A stretch of DNA of 64,000 nt from Sipunculus nudus (GCA_026874595.1 CM049313.1:18163508-18227507); one strand, 5' to 3'. Counted from the first letter of the stretch, positions 49,820-63,442 are shown. Numbers and translations: made by a program. Notes: a model not told the origin generated them from the sequence alone.

Positions 49820-50999
49820 GGCCTAGATTAGATTTTGTTGTGGATAGTGTAAATAAATCAGACTAAGGAACATCACCAATAAATATTCCCAAATGTAAAC
49901 TTACGTATGCATGAATATAGCCGTGACCACCCGACTCAGTAGGCAATCGGAAAATTTGGCTGGTAAGCCTACTCTAGTAATCTGGTCGTAATGCCAGAGG
50001 CTCAATATGACGCTAGCATGAATAAACCTGGGAATGAGTGAATGCCAAGACGATTTCGGGAGCATCCCCAAATGGCGGGGGCTTGCATTCTTTCAAATGC
50101 AGATTTCTAATTTCATTTGAATTTGATAAGATCTTTTATCATCCAAATCATATTGCCTACGTAGAAGTAATTAGACCGCACGCCACTAGCTGAACAGACA
50201 TTGAAATATTATGTGACAATCAAACCACTTGTATATCAACGAGGCGGTGCCAAAATATTCACGCCTGAAACAACCTATTCTGTAAATATTCTAATTAAAT
50301 TTTCAAATCAAATATCAATTTTGTGGTTGCATACAGATGATGAAATCACTTAATTATAATATGCATGGGCGACGGACGATTTTTAAACGGACTCTGCCCT
50401 CGGAAACCACCATTAAACACCGCCCCAAGAATGTTAACTGAATTGTACTCCAAGTTCAGCCTGTAAGACCTGGCAGCGTAAGTGTAACCGACCAGATAAA
50501 TCATAAACATTTTCCCCTGACACACTATATGGCTGATCTGGAGGTTATCTGGAGCGCGAGAACTTAATGATATCCCAAGAAATACTAGTGCATGGATCGC
50601 TTACAGGAGGTAAAATACGACATGTAATTGACGTAAAAGTATCAAAAGATGAATATACTGACCTACAAAAATTATATTTTTGTTAAGAGTTATTATAATT
50701 TGGAAATAAAACACAACTAAGATTATATCCAGAGCAGTCAGGTTTCATTCATGAATAAAACAATTTTGTCAGTCTTGCGCCAGAGGTATACTGTTACACG
50801 TTAGGGGACCCTTAGGGTTATTTTAACAGTGCAACGGACATTTTAATGTAAAAGCAACTTTTTTTCCATTTTTTTTTTATTTTTTTGTTGGAGGTAACCG
50901 CCTCCATTTTTTAAAGCTAGCGTAACTAAGTATATGTACATCTGCAGATTTCCATTCCGGTTTCGGACTACGTGACAGGGCAGTATCACACGCTTCATC
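49820..50999. other. Right arm, no gene recognised
   Basis: Mirror of 20410-21565, with two small right-arm insertions near 50030 and 50195. Confidence 0.4.
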
Positions 51000-51270
51000 T
51001 TATTTTATATCCGGGCGTTACCCAGGCACGGTGACTTCTGCACCTGAGGGCCCTGGGTTGGTAATCATACCACCGACGACCCCCAAAAGGCGCACTCGTT
51101 TGTGAGTGAAACACGGCCGTTTGGCACGACCTTCCCATTTAGCCTGCAGAGCGTTCACCCTGGGTGGGGGCCGACCGTGAAAAACCTCACCGCCTCGGCT
51201 GAGTTATGAACTCACGATCTACCGGCTTTGAGTCCTGCGCAATACCCCTGAGCCAAAGAAGCCGGTCTGT
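51000..51270 (-). mobile_element. tRNA-derived SINE (right arm copy)
   Basis: Mirror of 20152-20405. Its B box has decayed to GTTCATAACT. Confidence 0.7.
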
Positions 51271-51742
51271 TTGTTTCTTTGTTGCTTTAGATACGTCCTT
51301 TAAATAAATATTTATTTAGTGCTAAATAGCTTAATTTACCTCATTAAATAATTATGGTTTGGCAAGATATAATAAGGGTAAATGTTCGTTCTTATTAAAA
51401 ATGTCTTTAAATGTTACGGGCAAATTTCTTTTTTATTTTAAAAACATTTGATAACTTTTTATCTCACCGTTGGCCTGTAAAACTAGAGGTATTATTACGA
51501 CCCCTATTGTACTCACGTTCCCTATGGTAATAATTATTACAGAAGGGCTTGCGAATGGTCTGTTTCTCACAACCCCTATTGTAATAACGTGCACTATTGT
51601 CACACATGTTACATTAGGAGTTGCATTAATAACCCTCATTGTAAAAAATACTTGTTATATTAAGGGTTGCGGTTGCAAAGGCTTTTTATTTATGTAATGA
51701 AGTATATTATATTACAATAGGAAACAATATTACAATACAGGT

Positions 51743-52790
51743 CATTTTTCTATAATCTCCAAAGGCTTGATATATATATCAAGAACCAGTTCTGTATATA
51801 CTGTTTATGTAACCCTTTTCAATTCAATGATTCTTTTAAGATTTGATTTATATGTTGGATTTGAATGATGTTTATTCGTGTTTAGCATTTTCCTCCAATG
51901 AGATGCGATTGCATACTAAATGCTCATGTATCACATTTTATTATATTCTTATGAAACCCCTTTTAATTCAGTGAGTGATAAGAATATATATTTATTTCCA
52001 ATTTTCTCAGTGCGGTCTTCTAAACATGTTATTCCAGCTTCATGCAGTGTTTTTTTATAAACAATATTATTATCTAATATATATGAGAATTAAAGTATAT
52101 TACTTCTGATAATATTTCATCACATGAATTTACATCCTTAAAGTTGCATTTCGCCAGACCAAATACATTTTTCCCAGAATGTATGGCATGTATTCTTGAA
52201 ATAACTTAAATCTTTTGATCTTAGGTTGCATTTGAATATACAAGAATCTAATTTTTTTAGCTGCACTTTAACTATTTGTCTCCAGTAATCATCTACTGGT
52301 CCAGAAACAATTTTTTTAATTCATCCAATTTTAATGCTACCATTTTGGAGTTTAAATGAATCATATATAACCCCCCTTTTCTACCGGTGCAATGAAGGTT
52401 GTTCTCTTCATTTTTGCTGATTTCCCCATATAAAGTTGCACAAGAAATATTCAATTTCTTTAAAATAACTGAACGGAGGATTTGGCAAAACATTAAAGGA
52501 ATAAGTAAACTGTGATGTAATATGAGTTTTCATGATAGCTATTTTACCTGATAGTTTCATTGATCCTGTCGACCATATATTTACAGTTAATATTATTTTA
52601 CTCAGCATTCCCTTCTTATTGAAATCTTTCATTATTATTATGTAAGTAAAACCCAGAATTTTAATCGGATCTGTACACCATTTTGTACAAGTTATTGTTC
52701 TTGGAAATTCATGTACTTGTTGCGGGACAAGGCAGACCACTTGTATCATCAGAACAGACACTGCTATTGTTGTTTTTATTTCAAAGCTTT
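51743..52790 (-). pseudogene. LINE ORF2 C-terminal fragment next to the palindrome edge
   Basis: On the reverse strand: WSTGSMKLSGKIAIMKTHIT, then QFTYSFNVLPNPP and EIEYFLCNFIWGNQ, then GGLYMIHLNSKMVALKLDEL. This aligns with the first LINE (WSQRKLTPIGRITITKSLII, LLSVLPNPP, FRFIWG, MIHLLTQSTALKI). It starts right outside the right arm and is not mirrored on the left, so the palindrome ends at or in it. Confidence 0.7.
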
Positions 52791-52799
52791 CATTTACTT

Positions 52800-53594
52800 A
52801 AGGACATACGGCCTCCTGACACTAACCTGACACTAACAAGCTATCCTGACACAGCAAGGGACTACACTCCGGAACATCCGATCGCTTGCTGCTTGTCTCA
52901 ACTTATCGGCTACATCCGGTCAAACGGACTGTATTATATCAATAAGTAATGCAGTTACAGCATACTGTACATAGTAAGGCCTATGGTGCCACATGTTTGA
53001 CGTTAAAGTTTTGGAACAGCCATCGAAACCATTGACCTGTAATAGACATCTATATTAGCTATATCCATGTTCATGCTAGAAAGTGATCTGATGTCACTTG
53101 TGTATTGTTTGAACATCTGCTGAATTCGACCCTCCCGAAACTTTTAAAACAACTATCAGACTGCATAGTCCCTAATCCCATGTTACACCGTATGGGGAGA
53201 ACACTCCCTACCCGCTTTTGAGATCCCGCTGCCAAGGATACCAAACATTGGCTAAAACTATCTCCCTATCCGTCTTAAACACGGATTACATCAAAGTCAA
53301 GCGGTGTACTTTAATATATAAAACGGCTGTCAGTATGGCCGCAGAAATGGCCGTAAAATTAAATACCAATCGTAAAACTTTAATAATTTATATGTGCACA
53401 ACTTTACTCGACAATCGTGTTTTTTAAAGAATAAGATCTGTAATACAAGATTTTTTTTTTCAATTATAATTACTCTTACCCCTTGTTTTTTTTCGTGTTA
53501 TGTCAGAAAACATATCATTACCTATATACTATATAACACATTTAGACAGAATTGTACCCTTTCAATACAAAGCGGACCTGTATAGTAGGGTAAA

Positions 53595-53625
<31 letters not shown>

Positions 53626-54185
53626 TATAACGAATACATTATAATGAAAGTAAGTGGCTTTATCTCCATTTAGGTGGCAACAATTTTTATAGTAAACCTT
53701 TTTACAGAAAATGTAAAATATCAGTCAGATGTCTCCTGGAACCTACACCGGACTGCTAAAGCAAAATTATTATTAGCATTTATCTGTTATATATGGTCCA
53801 TTAACCTTTCTTTCCATGGAAACAGATAATTGATGGATCGCTTACTTCTAGAATTTGGTCCATGCAAACATTTAATGACCTTTTGACCGTTGCTTACCCA
53901 AAACGTACATTATTTACATGTTACAAATAATCTTCTATATATTCCATCACCATCATCTGTTCAGGTTTTTGTTTTTTTTTAAATTTTAGTAACCCTTAAA
54001 CATACTGAATCCATAACGTTTCAGAGTGTGTAACATATATCCATGCATTGATCATTTGATCATTCGTAGTAATGATGAAACGCCTGTTTCAAGAATATTG
54101 CCCAAAGTCTGCTTTGTTACTCTAGGTAAGAAATGTAAGGTCAGCGGGTGATGATGTTTTCTATCTTCCTCACTCCTAACAATAC
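52800..54185. other. No gene recognised
   Basis: AT-rich, with an (AT)n array at 53603-53630. Short open frames have no domains. Confidence 0.4.
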
Positions 54186-54796
54186 CAGTGGCGGATCCAG
54201 AAATTCAAGAACTGGGGGGGGGGGGATATTAGCTTGGTGGCAAATGGTTACTTTAAAATTAAGTTGTTAATTTATTTTGTAAAGTTAATATATATACATA
54301 TATATTATATGACCTATTTCACCATGTTTTCAAGGTTAATCGTAGACACATTTGGGAGGGTGTGGATGGGAGTGTCCCCCATATTTGGAAATGATTTAAA
54401 GTGTGTATAGGACATTTTAAGGCACCTGTCACACAAAAAGAGGTTCTGTTACTTAACTTTTATCCTCTCAAATTATTTTACGAATGGGATTTTTTTTTTT
54501 TTGGGGGGGGGGGCTCAGTGTTAAAACCTTCCAGATTGAAAGACTTCTTATAGAAATATTTGGATGCTGTCTTAACAAAGAGTATATCACAAAGCAGTAC
54601 ATTAATATGCTCAACTGATAAAATGGAATGTAATTAACAGTGTATCATTTAATAAACGGACTGATAAAAATTGAATGAAATCGGAAAAAAATGAAAATTA
54701 ATTACCGATTGATTGGAAACGAAATAAATAAAATTAGAGATGTTTCTGCTCAACGGAAGGCCTGCACCACAGGTGCACGTTTCTGGATCCGCCAAC
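54186..54796. mobile_element. MITE-like element with 15-bp terminal inverted repeats
   Basis: TGGCGGATCCAGAAA (54189-54203) is perfectly inverted at 54780-54794. The interior holds G runs (54214-54225, 54503-54513) and no transposase. Target-site duplication not evident. It may be related to 13024-13226, which also ends in GCGGATC. Confidence 0.5.
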
Positions 54797-55393
54797 GAAT
54801 TCAGAAAATGGAAACCAATATTCATCTGCACAAGGAAACTAATTTAGAACGGGCCATAAGTCAACAAAGGACAGTCGTTAAGTATATGATATGCATGTTT
54901 AGCTGGTGCCATGAATGTGCGAGAGATATATGTTTGCAAAGTAATAAATAGCAGACAGCAAAGGCAACCAAGCAATAACAAGGTCACCCTCTCTGATCAG
55001 TTATCATCTAACATACTACCTGCCATGACGGTTTACTTAACATTTGCATTTTCTTAACATTTTATCATGTCTCCATACAATGTGCTTTTAGTTGTGCTCT
55101 CTTGATAGCGTCTCTTTCATAAAATTTCATCAGTTAATTGGTACATCACGAATTTAAAGGAATTTTCCATGAGCACTCAAGGTTGAGATATTTCTAATCA
55201 TAAGAGAAACCGGAAGAAAAAAAAGGGATAGATTGTTTGACTTCCGAGCCTTGCTGCACAGTAGCGATTCTCACACAGAACACTTACTGCTCTTTCAAAT
55301 GTTTTATCTGATATTAATAATGGCCGTATGCATAGCTTCCATGTATCAGTTTTTCAACAAAAATCAATGTTTAAACAAAACAATCATTCACAG

Positions 55394-55536
55394 CTCAACT
55401 CACGGTTGAGTATTCTTGAAAAGTTGAAATATGACGAGTCCCGCGCGTGGCACAGAACGCTTGTTTTGGTTCGGGAAAGTTGGCTTTCCTTAAACGTGAA
55501 CAACCACATTGAGAGAGACATATTGTGCCTTTACAG
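55394..55536 (+). CDS. Candidate exon in tandem copy 1, function unknown
   Basis: Acceptor atcattcacag, donor TTTACAG|GTTAGA, 143 nt, phase 0 in, two bases out. It encodes LNSRLSILEKLKYDESRAWH, then RTLVLVRESWLSLNVNNHIE, then RDILCLY. The composition is protein-like. I recognise no family. The frame is open from 55328 to 55576. Confidence 0.35.
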
Positions 55537-55975
55537 GTTAGATATTCTTATTATATATTTTATTAAAACAGATTGAATCAGCTTTATTTACATCTCCCTA
55601 CCCATCACTGAACGCGAAACCTGTGAATAACGCTTGGGAATAAGTAATTTATATGATTTTTATATAAATAAGTCCCAGCAAACACCAAGTTTATTTAATG
55701 ATGTAGCGCTCAGTGCAGTCTAAACAACCCTTATCAACTAGGCCATACAACAAAAAATTATTCTACGAATTTGCTGCTACAATCTTTCGTGAATCCCTGA
55801 TATTTTACAATTGAAGTTACAACTTCCGAGCCTTGCTGCACAGTAGCGATTCTCACACAGAACACTTACTGCTCCTTCAAATGTTTTATCTGATATTAAT
55901 AATGGCCGTATGCATAGCTTCCATGTATCAGTTTTTCAACAAAAATCAATATTTAAACAAAACAATCATTCACAG

Positions 55976-56118
55976 CTCAACTCACGGTTGAGTATTCTTG
56001 AAAAGTTGAAATATGACGAGTCCCGCGCGTGGCACAGAACGCTTGTTTTGGTTCGGGAAAGTTGACTTTCCTTAAACGTGAACAACCACATTGAGAGAGA
56101 CATATTGTGCCTTTACAG
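55976..56118 (+). pseudogene. Candidate exon in tandem copy 2, nonsense mutation
   Basis: Same segment as copy 1, but TGG (W, 55481-55483) is TGA at 56063-56065. The donor is changed to CAG|GTCAGA. If the exon is real, this copy cannot encode the full product. Confidence 0.35.
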
Positions 56119-56400
56119 GTCAGATATTCTTATTATATATTTTATTAAAACAGATTGAATCAGCTTTATTTACATCTCCCTACCCATCACTGAACGCGAA
56201 ACCTGTGAATAACGCTTGGGAATAAGTAATTTATATGATTTTTATATAAATAAGTCCCAGCAAACACCAAGTTTTTTTAATGATGTAGCGCTCAGTGCAG
56301 TCTAAACAACCCTTATCAACTAGGCCATACAACAAAAAATTATTCTACGAATTTGCTGCTACAATCTTTCGTGAATCCCTGATATTTTAAAATTGAAGTT

Positions 56401-57880
56401 GAGGTCCTCGGTAATATTGCTAATATTCGCTTCTAACAGTTTCCCTTATATTATGTATAAAATATGATTGTTCCCATAAATAAAATGTATAAAAAATTTA
56501 TAAAAACTTTCTTTGTTTTCTAGACAAGCTTACAAATGCCACTTACTGCCCCATGACTGGTAAATAAATTTAATACTCTTCCTCTCGCATCATGATTTTA
56601 TAGAAATATAATTTTGTGTGTGTCGAAGAAAATGGCTCTAATACGTTACTACCAATCAGTATTTTATTGTTTAGCTCTCCATTAAGCATGTTGGGTAAGG
56701 GGAAAAATAAATAATCTGGGCTGACCACTGTTTAAGCCAATATTTAAATGATAAGGCAATTATTCTACATTGTTTTTATATGCAAGGAAATCAGAAGTCT
56801 ATTCCATAGAACAATAGCCGTATTAAAAGATAATTTGTTAAATGATTTCTGTGTGAGGTTTCGGAAGATTAACGTGGGAGTTTACTGATGAAAAAGTATT
56901 ATACTGGTTAAAATCACTGGTCGAAGTTAAATTCTGAATAAGATAAGAAAGAGCGAGTCCATTGATACATTTTAATGTAAATATCGATTAAAGGTACATG
57001 TATCGTTACCCTAAGTTCATCCATCCATTTTCATTGATTATAGTTAAGCTGCTTTCTAAGTGATTATATATGTCTGAGATTATTCTGGCTGCTCGACATT
57101 AAAGGCGCTGAATGGGAAAACAAAATTAACGATCACAATTTCTCACAAACAGTAAGCCATAATCAGTATTTAGCTGAATTAATGGATAATAATAATAATA
57201 TATAGTATTTATGTAGCGCCAATTCTCCGATGGTCGGATTCACAGCGGAACTCACACACACATACCCACATACAATTTCATTGAAACTTCTACTCCCTAT
57301 GCCTGACTCAAGAAATAAATGATGCATTTAAATTACCAAAAGCTTGCCGAAAGAGATACGTTTTTAGATTAGTTTTAAATGATACAAGAGTCAGAGATTT
57401 TCTAAGTTTAATATAACGCGAATTCCAGACTGCTTGACCTATGAAACGGAAGAAATCCTATTTTAAAAGATTATAAATCCTCAAGGCGGTAAACCGACTT
57501 CTTCTCATTAGATACGGGTCTAACAGCTACCAAGCTCTTCCCCACTTGAGACTGTCCTTGGAGCATTTTCCTCTCGTATAAATTGTGCCTTTATGACATG
57601 TCATTTTGCGTACTCACTTAAAAAGCGGATGTCACTTGAAGCATGTCGGAAGTGAGGTAATATCCATAGTACATCTCATGCATGGTTTTGATAAGACCAG
57701 TGTTGGATTAATATATATATATATATTGTTTAATCATGTCATCGCAAAACTGTGCTTCTCATAATTCCTTATTACTGCAAATGAATCTAGAAATATCGGT
57801 CTTGTCATGTGGTGGCTGAACCATTAGTTGTTGACTTGTCTTTAAGCTAAATAACTGATCCGCGGATATCTTTTCATGTT
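56401..57880. other. No gene recognised
   Basis: AT-rich. A short (AT)n lies near 57710-57725. No coding signal seen. Confidence 0.4.
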
Positions 57881-57884
57881 GTTC

Positions 57885-60189
57885 GATGTTATCTCAGAAC
57901 TGTTGAGTCTGATTAGATTCCCTTGGCCGTCTTGATAGGGCGTCAACAGCACGGGACTTGATTCCAGATCTGTACTCAATGGTAAAGTTATATAGGGCTA
58001 GTGCTGCCACTCATCGTTGTCCTAACGCATCTAGTTTGGCAGTTGTCTGTACATAAGTTATTAGTTGTTATCAGTTTTAACATTGAACCTGTTACCATAT
58101 AGATAATCTTGGAACTTATTGGTTACTGCCAACTTCAATGACAGCAATTCTAGTTTATGTGCTCGATAATTCCTTTCACTTGGTTTCAACGATCTACTTG
58201 CATAAGATATGACCCTTTGCTTTCCATTTTGTTCTTGGTATAACACAGCACCTAAACCTTCTAAGCTTGCATCCGTATGTAATATGAAGGGTTTGCTGTA
58301 GTCTGCGAATCCTAACACAGGTGGGGTTGTCAGTATCAAATGCATTCTGTTCCGTTGCTGTCCATTGCCATGGTTTACCTGGTTTCCGTGACTTGCTTTT
58401 CCCACGCCTATCTCCACTGGTTAGAAGCTGATTCAAGGGATGGACAATTCTGGAGTAGTTCTCTACAAACCGATACTTATATCCAGCAAATCCAAGGAAT
58501 TTTCTTAATTCTACCACATTTCGTGGAACAGGCCAGGTCTTTACAGTCTGCACTTTGTCTTGGTCTGTTTCTATACCATTAGCTGATATTATATGTCCTA
58601 GATATTTCACCTTTTGAGTGAACAGATGACACTTTGCTGGTTTTAGCTTCAGTCCATGTTCGCTTAGACAGGCAAATACCGCTTCGAGTCGTTTCAAGTG
58701 GTCTTCGAACGTTTATGAAAACACTATTATGTCATCAAGATAAACAAGACATTGTTTTAGGGCCATATCACCCATGCACTTTTCCATTAATCTTTGGACG
58801 AAACTTGTTGCGTTTGTGAGTCCGAAGCACATCCGGTTGAATTCATACAATCCAAGGGGTCCAGCAGTGAAGGCTGTTTTATGTTTATCGGCTTCTTTGA
58901 TTTCAACTTGCCAGTACCCTGACTGCAAATCAAATGTTGAAATCCATTTGGCACCAGATAAAACATCTAGGCTTTCGTCTATCCTGGGCAAATAATAGGC
59001 GTCTTTAATCGTACGTGAGTTAAGCTTTCTCAAATCTATGCAAACACGCAGACTACCATCCTTTTTCCTTACGAGAAGCAGATTTGATGCATATGGACTG
59101 CATGACTCCCTAATGACTCCACATTCTACCATTTCCTGTAGATGGTTCCTCACTTCATCAAACATAGCTGTGAGACTGTTTGAATGGTGTGTTATCAGTT
59201 AATCTAATTTCATGAACAACTGTGTTTGTCCTACCCAATTCAGTTTTGGTGTGTTGAAACACGGAGACCCACTTGAGCATTTCTTCCACTTGTAGACGTT
59301 GCTGGACGGTAAGATTTTCATGATCGAAGTTAAAACCATACATGTTCTCTGAGATTTTGATTCCGGTGGAATATGAATCTCTGTGATTCTGCAGATGATT
59401 TAACACAGAAACTTCATGCAGTTCACACAGGTTAGATTTCGGTCTAATATGTTGTGTTTTGGCAGTCATATTACAAAGCTGAACAGGAATCTTGTATGTA
59501 GTCCGTTTTCGTTCAATGTTGACAATTCTTGGGCATATAGTAATACCGCCAGGTAAAGCGTCTGAGGATTCACCTGTGATGGCCGCCTGTGTAATTGGAG
59601 CGTTGCGTGTTCTTCCCCAGACAGTCACAGTGGTATGGGATGGCACTTTGAGGGGACGTCGACTCGCTAGCTTGACGCATCCTACTTTACCATCTTTATT
59701 AAGGATGACCTTAAAAGCACAATTCCATTGTTGTGGGACATCTCTAGCAGTTTCTGCTTCTGTGTGTTCTTTAAACAACTTTATAACATTGGTTCAAAAA
59801 ATTATTGGTACAGCTTTGGTATATTCCGTCGGTTTTGCCACCAGTACGGGAATATCCACGCTCTGATGTAAAAACGGCACCTTAATGTTCAGTTGCACAT
59901 ACCCCATAAATGGCAGGTTATGTCCCCTGGCTGAACATACTTCTACACCAAGATCGTCAATTCGATGTAGTTCCACATGCGATAAATGTGTGTCATAAAA
60001 CTGTTCTGATAAAGTTGTTAATTTAATTGTTAAGAATTCAAAATGTAAACATGCACCATACTCAACTTCCTGTAGTAGTGGTCCCTGGGAAGTACTTACG
60101 CTCAACACACAAAATGGCGGACAAGTCCAAACACAATTTATAAAGTTCCTGAATAAGTCCCGAAAAGGCAAATCCTCGTGGAAAAACAA
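57885..60189 (-). pseudogene. Ty3/Gypsy pol: protease, reverse transcriptase, RNase H, broken
   Basis: Read right to left. Protease-like end VPFLHQSVDIPVLVAKPTEY (60189-59794), then the linker SDALPGGITICPRIV (59778-59158). Reverse transcriptase: LLLVRKKDGSLRVCIDLRKL, STFDLQSGYWQVEI, FGLTNATSFVQRLME and the catalytic YLDD in QCLVYLDDIIVFS (59165-58713). A TAA (about 58710-58712) interrupts before the in-frame HLKRLEAVF, then KYLGHIISANGIETDQDKV. A frameshift leads to RNase H FILHTDASLEGLGAVLYQEQ and RAHKLELLSLKLAVT (58417-58061), with further traces such as YRSGIKSR to about 57885. Integrase and the 3' LTR are missing. Confidence 0.85.
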
Positions 60190-60389
60190 GAGTAATCCAA
60201 GCTCCTGTTCAACGAACGAACGGACCGTGCCAACGGACCGTGCCCTTAACCCTTGGAATCTCGGCCTTGGAGAGCAGTCGTGGAATCACAATGGCGTATT
60301 ATCACTCCTGTACTGGCATCACAAAGGAAAGTCACTGGCACTGGTGTTCCGCCTCTATAGTTCCATTCATACAGTGAAGGTAGCCACTC

Positions 60390-60407
60390 GTCCCTTATCG
60401 GGCGCCA
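60390..60407 (-). other. Primer binding site, lysine-tRNA type
   Basis: On the minus strand TGGCGCCCGATAAGGGAC. It matches the complement of the 3' end of lysine tRNA at 16 of 18 positions. It lies about 200 bp upstream of the protease frame, in the correct place and orientation for this Gypsy element. Confidence 0.65.
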
Positions 60408-60735
60408 TTTGTCATGGGGTGCGCACGATCGCCAGAACAATGGCGGCACCAGCTGGACTGAAGGGTTTGGGCGGCAGAAAATGGAACACCAGAGTGGTTG
60501 ACCAAAGTGATTTATTCTGTAACGTATAAAGATGTGCAATATAAGTATCACATCGACGTGCGTGACGATAGGAAACAGCCAAATGCACAGTTTCCCGCGT
60601 CCGCTCTCGGTTACATTACGTGACCTTTTACACTAATTAAAATAACAACACTGGGGTGGGCCCTACCCGCTTTACGTGTGTCTGTCTAATAACAAGAACT
60701 CGACACGGTCAGTTGCGCGCAAAACCAAATATAAG
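60408..60735 (-). mobile_element. Putative 5' LTR of the minus-strand Gypsy element
   Basis: Sequence directly upstream of the primer binding site. The LTR end would be within about 3 bp of 60408. The far border is a guess, as I found no second LTR copy in the window. Confidence 0.35.
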
Positions 60736-60797
60736 CGGTTGAACACATGAGATCCCGTAACATACAAGTCACATTAGGGCCTGTCATTCCAACCTAT

Positions 60798-60859
<62 letters not shown>

Positions 60860-63442
60860 TATATATATATATATTGGGGGCTCGTGTATGGTTCGATCAT
60901 ATATGCCTATAGGGTGGATGCAATGTTTATATAATTATGTACCTTTTTATAATTTGTGCCCGTTGAACTTACAGTACACAACGTAAAGGTCATATATGCT
61001 CCATATTGACTGATATATTCCATGTGAGAGCGCCAAATGTCTTTTTCAAAATTAAGCAGAATCTTTTATCTTTTAGTCTTGCTGGTCTTTGGCCCTACGT
61101 CCCCACACTGTGAGTAGTAAACTTGGGACTCACTTGATATCCCGCCTCAGTGTTAAAGGGCAGAGTACCTCGTCGAAGGGTTATCTCCAATCATTACTTT
61201 CCTTCAACGTTATAAGTGTATGCTGCTGACAGCAACTTCGCCTAAAGCTATCAGCTAATATATTTCTGGGGCGATCGAGCTAACGGCCAGTGTGATAAAA
61301 GACTGAATATCGAACGGTGATATAACTGTAAATGTTATTTTATGAATGTGAATTAACTTTTACTTGGTTCATTACTATATCCCCGTGTCTTGACATCGAT
61401 TCAAACATGATTTAGATAATTTAAGAAAGAGTCTAGGATAGGAAATCTGAGATCACCTGTAAATTATCACTTGGATGAAGGGATGTTCGGATAAACTCCC
61501 CTGCCTTGAAATCAGAGGATACAGGTATATTTGAAGCCATTGATACAATTATTGGTAAATGGGGTATAAATTGCCTTGAATTCATAATTATTATTTACTG
61601 GAGTAAAAATAGGAATAAAAAGGTGTCCATTTGCGCTTGTCCGAATATGTCGAAATTACGCAATCATATTTCAGCTAATCCATCATTACGGCTCTGTTAT
61701 GTTCTTGTTAGAAATATATTTGAAGTATATGGAAAATATTGAATGTTTCATCAAAGTCACCTTGTCGTTTTGTCTTATTGATTTTAGTACATTCTTATCC
61801 AGACGAAAGCCTTTTAACAATCAGTCCATTTCTCTAAATATATAAAATATCGGCATTTGCTCGAGATTTAGATCCCGATTGATATTCGCCCTCATTAAAT
61901 TTACCATGTATTTTGAGCATAACATTATGAAGTTATCTCAGATCCCATGATAGTATCAGGTGATTGGTCACAAAATGATAAATGTGACTTATTATAAGTT
62001 TACATGATTAGTCATCATGTTATATGCTTCACCTTATCAAACGTATAGTGTGTTTCAACAAGTTGAAAACATAAGTAAAGTTTCTTAGGCATAAGAACGG
62101 GAGAGAGAGTGGTTACTCTTCATATTATACTTGGATTTTTACATACCGTATACTTAAGTGCAAATTTTATTTTATTTTATTTTGACTTATAAAAGTCTAT
62201 TCATTACATGTATATCAGAAACTAATATGGTCCTATGTGTTATATAATGCCCTCGCTCCCTCTCTCTATCCCAAAGCCTCTGACATAGAGGTGTACATTG
62301 CTTTTGCTATTTCCTATTGGTCTCAGTTAAGTTACTTACATATACCACGGATATAACAGGGAACTTAATCCAAAACAACTTCTGCTGTATATACCAACAA
62401 CTGTCCCTCATGTTAAATAATCGGTGTCGATCCCTTGTTATGAATTAAGACATGACATATGACATTCGATCTATATTACAATAGATTTATCATAACGTCC
62501 ATTTTCATGATAGTTATGTATAAGTAATTGGAAATGTGTTCATATCAAGTATCAGTAGGTATCAAATAAAATATTCATATGATAAAGCTCATTGCGTATA
62601 TACTACTTATGTATAGAGAAGTATACTTCATTAATAATAGAAAGAATGTCAACTAATGGAACATGTACGTGACCATTTATCCAGAAAAAATAGGACATAT
62701 ACGTGTATCCATAATACTTCAGTTTCACAGAAAAACTAAGGATGTATACAATTCATACTATAAAGCACATTCACTATCAGCGATCAAGAAAGGGATTTGA
62801 AATGGGGTAAAACAGTCAGGGTAAAAAAAAAAAAAAAAAAAAACAAGTATTTATCCGCATATCATTTTAAACAGTATGTGCCTTTTTTAACATATATTTC
62901 AACAAAGGCAGTTTTCATTATATTAGAATGCATAGTTTCTGTCTTATTATTTAAAAATGATACTCGGACAGATGGAAATATCATAATCTTTACATTATTA
63001 AATTGCACATCTATATGTGATTCGTACACATGGATGGATATAAGTATTGGTATGATAAAAAGTCCATATATATCAATCCATGCAAGAGGACACAAATGAT
63101 AACCTCTTTTATCCGCCAGCCCTGGGACCGCAGAAGTTTTTGGCGGTAAGCGAGGGTTGCGGTTGGGTCGGAGATCCGAGTGGGACGGACAGGGCAGCTA
63201 AAATTGGGACATTCATTGCTTAATCTCGTCTTTTATTAATCATATATAAAGACATTTAAAAAAGTGTATAGTTATATTATTTCATTCATAAAGAAAGAAA
63301 AAAATTAATAACTACACATAAATAAAATGTGTACAATATATTTACTAAGATGAACATATTCAATATATCCGGTCAAAATAAAAAGCATAGGTCTTTGTTA
63401 TGGACTTTTTTTCTCCATCATCATCCCTGTGTTTTTCCACTT
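60736..63442. other. No gene recognised
   Basis: It holds the (AT)n array 60801-60874 and an A run (62823-62842). ORFs at 61506-61742 and 62797-63099 have no domain and AT-driven composition. Confidence 0.4.
60801..60874. repeat. (AT)n microsatellite
   Basis: AT array with one ACAC interruption. Confidence 0.95.

Larger units (their letters stand above)
36863..51742 (-). repeat. Right arm of the giant inverted repeat (about 14.9 kb)
   Basis: Mirror of 19607-35000. It differs by a deletion of about 0.8 kb inside the LINE (junction near 41166), an extra segment of about 0.2 kb at 44597-44805, a longer (CT)n tract (41757-41801), small insertions near 50030 and 50195, and scattered substitutions. 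Confidence 0.95.
55240..56400. repeat. Direct tandem duplication, 582-bp period
   Basis: Copy 1 is 55240-55821 and copy 2 is 55822-56400. I counted about six differences over the unit, so the duplication is recent. Each copy holds the same exon-like segment. Confidence 0.92.
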
